Origin: Chitinophagales bacterium
GTDB taxonomy: Bacteria; Bacteroidota; Bacteroidia; Chitinophagales; Chitinophagaceae
NCBI GenBank assembly: GCA_017303855.1
Contig: JAFLBL010000016.1
Coordinates: 25,674 to 89,673, forward strand
Length of the DNA: 64,000 bases
Reading direction: 5' to 3'
The notes below the pieces were generated by a model that had not been told where the DNA came from, did not search any database, and saw only the letters and a program-made list of their open reading frames with translations. Both the position numbers and the translations under genes were made by a program. This document shows, piece after piece, positions 62,113 through 64,000 of the stretch. Positions within the stretch are counted from its first letter, which is position 1. Each line of letters begins with the position of its first letter.

Positions 62113-62186
62113 CGGGAGGTAGTTCAGCCCGGTAGAATACCTGGTTTGGGACCAGGGGGTCGCAGGTTCGAATCCTGTCCTCCCGA
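62113..62186 (+). tRNA. tRNA-Pro (anticodon TGG)
   Basis: 74-nt tRNA. Acceptor CGGGAGG/CCTCCCG, D-arm, anticodon stem-loop CTGGTTTGGGACCAG with TGG (reads CCA/CCG), T-arm CAGGTTCGAATCCTG, discriminator A. No CCA encoded. It marks the left end of an AT-rich segment. Confidence 0.95.
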
Positions 62187-62196
62187 CTTAAGTCTA

Positions 62197-62229
62197 AAAT
62201 AACCATCTGATTTTCAGGTGGTTATTTTT
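62197..62229 (+). terminator. Terminator after tRNA-Pro
   Basis: Stem AAATAACCA/TGGTTATTT with inner CTG/CAG (62197-62229), followed by TTTT. Confidence 0.75.
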
Positions 62230-62351
62230 ATATAAGGCTATATTAGCGAATTTTTAGAGAAGATTTTTCCTAATACAAGTGATATAAGATTATTTTACTT
62301 GTATTCTATTTTTATAGGATAGAGTTTTCGTACAAGTAATTAACTAATAAT

Positions 62352-63182
62352 ATGAAATATTTGGAAGGTATTCCCCAGCCTCTTTATAAGTACCGTACAT
62401 GGAATGCACCGAACGATGAAAATAAGTTTGGTCAAAGATTACTCACCCATAACCAAGTATACTTCGCTTCTCCTGATGAGTTTAATGACCCTTTTGATGG
62501 GGCTTTACCATTCAGATATAAAGAAAGCGAAATGACACCTGATAATATTTTCAGAAAATTAAGGGAGATGACTATTAGAAGTAATCCCCATCTACCTGAA
62601 AGCGAAATTCAACAAATATGCTATACTAGGCAATCTACTGGTGTATTTGAGAATGGGCAATATTGGAAAGAGAACTACCCATATTTTAAAAACAATATTA
62701 ATACTCGATTTGGGATTCTCTCTTTGTCCCAGAAAAGGGATGATATTTTAATGTGGTCACACTATGCGGATAGTCACAGGGGATACTGTGTTGGTTTAGA
62801 TAAAGTATTATTATATGAAAGGTGTCAAGGTGTTCTAGGTAGAGTAAACTATTCAGATGAATTCCCAGAAATCGGATTATTTGATGAGAATCCATTTTCA
62901 CTTACAATTCTTACTACAACCAAATCAACTAAATGGGAATATGAAGATGAATATAGGATTGTAAGAATCGACGGAGCAAAACAGGTTATTAACCTTCCAA
63001 ATGAGGCTATCCTTGAAATTATTCTGGGCTGCAACATGCCAGAAGCGGACAAAGTTGAAATTCATAGTATTGCAAAGAAAAAATTTCCTCACGCAAGGGT
63101 TTATGAATCCCAGATAAATCTACATTCATTTAAACTGGATTTATTACCTATTCTGAATCCACAAGCACCTTCTTTACCTTAA
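62352..63182 (+). CDS. DUF2971 family protein
   Basis: 276 residues. Shows the DUF2971 pattern: PLYKYRTWN at the start, VYFASPDEFNDPFDG, LSLSQKRDDILMWSHYADSHRGYCVGLD and KWEYEDEYRIV. The family is of unknown function but is widespread in mobile regions and has been linked to phage defence by context. It is AT-rich and lies on the island that follows tRNA-Pro. It is convergent with the recombinase gene and overlaps it by 35 bp at the 3' ends. The ATG at 62352 fits the family. Confidence 0.82.
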   Translation: MKYLEGIPQPLYKYRTWNAPNDENKFGQRLLTHNQVYFASPDEFNDPFDGALPFRYKESEMTPDNIFRKLREMTIRSNPHLPESEIQQICYTRQSTGVFENGQYWKENYPYFKNNINTRFGILSLSQKRDDILMWSHYADSHRGYCVGLDKVLLYERCQGVLGRVNYSDEFPEIGLFDENPFSLTILTTTKSTKWEYEDEYRIVRIDGAKQVINLPNEAILEIILGCNMPEADKVEIHSIAKKKFPHARVYESQINLHSFKLDLLPILNPQAPSLP

Positions 63183-63750
63183 TCACTGTGTTTTTCGAAC
63201 AGTCGCAAAGCTTCGCTATTTCTTTATAGGAGTTGTTCTGCCGTTGAATATGATAAACTACATTATGATATTTTTTGAGTATTTCCTCTCTCGATTCTCT
63301 GGACCCCTTTGCACGGCCTTTATAGGTCCCTCTGAGCTTTGCAAGCTGGATGCCTTCCAATTGCCTTTCCCGTAACGTGGTGCGCTCCATTTCGCTAATA
63401 TTCGCTAATACACTAACGATTAGCTTGAAGGTGGGATTTTCTTTACCAGATATAAGAGATTCCAGTCCCAGATTATCCACTTTCAAAGCAACGCCCAACT
63501 CTGTAAAAGTTTTGATGGTTTGTAACAAGTTAAGTGTGCTTCTCCCAAGGCGGTCGATACTGCTAACACTTAAATAAGTGATTTCTCCTTTCTGGATGGC
63601 TGTAAGTAGTTCCTTGGCCTGAGGGCGGTCCTCAAATGGGACAGCTCCACTTATCTTATCAACGTAAAGTTTTTCGTCAGGGTGCTGACGGACTAACTGG
63701 CGTTCCTCGTTTTGCTTTAAGCTGGAAACTCTTACATATCGTGCTTTCAT
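63148..63750 (-). CDS. Serine recombinase (resolvase/invertase family)
   Basis: 200 residues. Catalytic N-terminal domain: YVRVSSLKQ (nucleophile Ser in VRVSS), DKISG, YLSVSSIDRLGRSTLNLLQTI, and a helix with SEMERTTLRERQLEGI. A short C-terminal helix-turn-helix is NNSYKEIAKLCDCSKNTVIKVKKVL. Size is that of small resolvases or invertases, not of large serine integrases, so it probably resolves or inverts local sites. It lies on the AT-rich island next to tRNA-Pro. A 19-bp palindrome directly upstream may be its site or operator. Confidence 0.9.
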   Translation of the reverse strand: MKARYVRVSSLKQNEERQLVRQHPDEKLYVDKISGAVPFEDRPQAKELLTAIQKGEITYLSVSSIDRLGRSTLNLLQTIKTFTELGVALKVDNLGLESLISGKENPTFKLIVSVLANISEMERTTLRERQLEGIQLAKLRGTYKGRAKGSRESREEILKKYHNVVYHIQRQNNSYKEIAKLCDCSKNTVIKVKKVLVDSE

Positions 63751-63769
63751 ATTCTCTGTTTGAGAGAAT
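63751..63769. promoter_or_regulatory. Palindrome directly upstream of the recombinase start
   Basis: ATTCTCT-GTTTG-AGAGAAT, perfect 7-bp arms, immediately before the start codon at 63750. It covers the place of a ribosome binding site and could be an operator or a recombination subsite. Confidence 0.55.
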
Positions 63770-63804
63770 AAAAATAAGACTATTTATTGAAAAGTACCAT
63801 ATTT

Positions 63805-63901
63805 AGGGTGGTTATTTTTGGACCGTCAAAACCAAAGGATTTCGGGCACTTTAGCACGTTTTTACGGTCCATGTGGATAATCCGGTGATATTGACCACCC
63901 T
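63805..63901. repeat. Nested inverted repeats at the right end
   Basis: Outer arms AGGGTGGT/ACCACCCT (63805-63812 with 63894-63901) and inner arms GGACCGT/ACGGTCC (63820-63826 with 63864-63870). A single DnaA-box-like TGTGGATAA is at 63872-63880. Confidence 0.6.
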
Positions 63902-63940
63902 TTTCCGGTGCAAACTGACCAGTCTTAGTTAACCACTTTT
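63890..63940. mobile_element. Possible IS21-type element end (terminal repeats)
   Basis: ACCACCC, ACCAGTC and ACCACTT cores occur about 15-22 bp apart (63894, 63917, 63931) in CGGTGCAAACTGACC-like context. IS21-family ends in Bacteroidota carry such multiple GACCACC repeats. No transposase is visible before the right edge, so this is tentative. Confidence 0.3.
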
Positions 63941-64000
63941 TTGGGCCTCATAAAGGTTGTTTCAGCTGTTTAAAATTAATAATTATTCGATTTCTTTCTC

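Overview
The window looks like chromosomal DNA of a Bacteroidota bacterium, most likely family Chitinophagaceae. Evidence is three secreted proteins with type IX secretion (Por) C-terminal sorting tails, Bacteroidota-specific families (DUF6427, DUF4293, a stand-alone DsbD-alpha protein), TAnnTTTG-type promoters, very few Shine-Dalgarno sequences, and moderate GC. I recognise 42 protein genes (one cut by the left edge, one broken) and two tRNAs.

Layout. 1-10.5 kb: an S9 dipeptidyl peptidase (partial), a FadN-like beta-oxidation protein, a giant AsmA-like envelope protein and metG, all on the minus strand. 10.6-16.4 kb: an accessory region with a frameshifted DUF4424-like gene, a lipoprotein, an AT-rich secreted protein and a DUF4143-type ATPase, separated by copies of an intergenic repeat named R1 here. 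16.4-28.4 kb: a two-domain esterase, a GH3 glycosidase, a Crp-type regulator, an LD-carboxypeptidase, oxyR, two membrane-anchored alpha/beta hydrolases around a lipoprotein, and kup. 28.7-34.6 kb: a secreted protein, DUF6427, purQ and a two-gene DsbD system. 34.6-35.3 kb: a gene-free block of a second repeat family (R2). 35.6-39.4 kb: an ECF sigma factor and uvrA. 39.8-47.2 kb: three large T9SS cargo genes. 47.2-60.1 kb: DUF4293-glyA, a sugar nucleotidyltransferase, a nitronate monooxygenase-like enzyme, a NatAB-like ABC exporter, a COG2509-type FAD protein, a 5'-nucleotidase split into two genes, and dnaA. 60.2-64 kb: tRNA-Ser followed by a nested palindrome and a copy of the tRNA 3' end, an astacin-type protease, then tRNA-Pro followed by an AT-rich segment with a DUF2971 gene, a serine recombinase and terminal-repeat-like DNA.

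The least ordinary signal is a set of tandem 7-mer and 8-mer arrays. In at least four genes (fadN-like, TPR lipoprotein, kup, nucleotidyltransferase) the stop codon lies inside the first unit of such an array; three of them use TAG at the same phase of the unit. A fifth gene (the esterase) has an array starting within about 15 bp of its stop. The same GACTCCC heptamer lies in frame inside uvrA, where a change of one unit would shift the reading frame. R1 combines two perfect hairpins with about 65-bp units that end in heptamer runs. These observations, and the tRNA-Ser palindrome, are the parts most worth following up.
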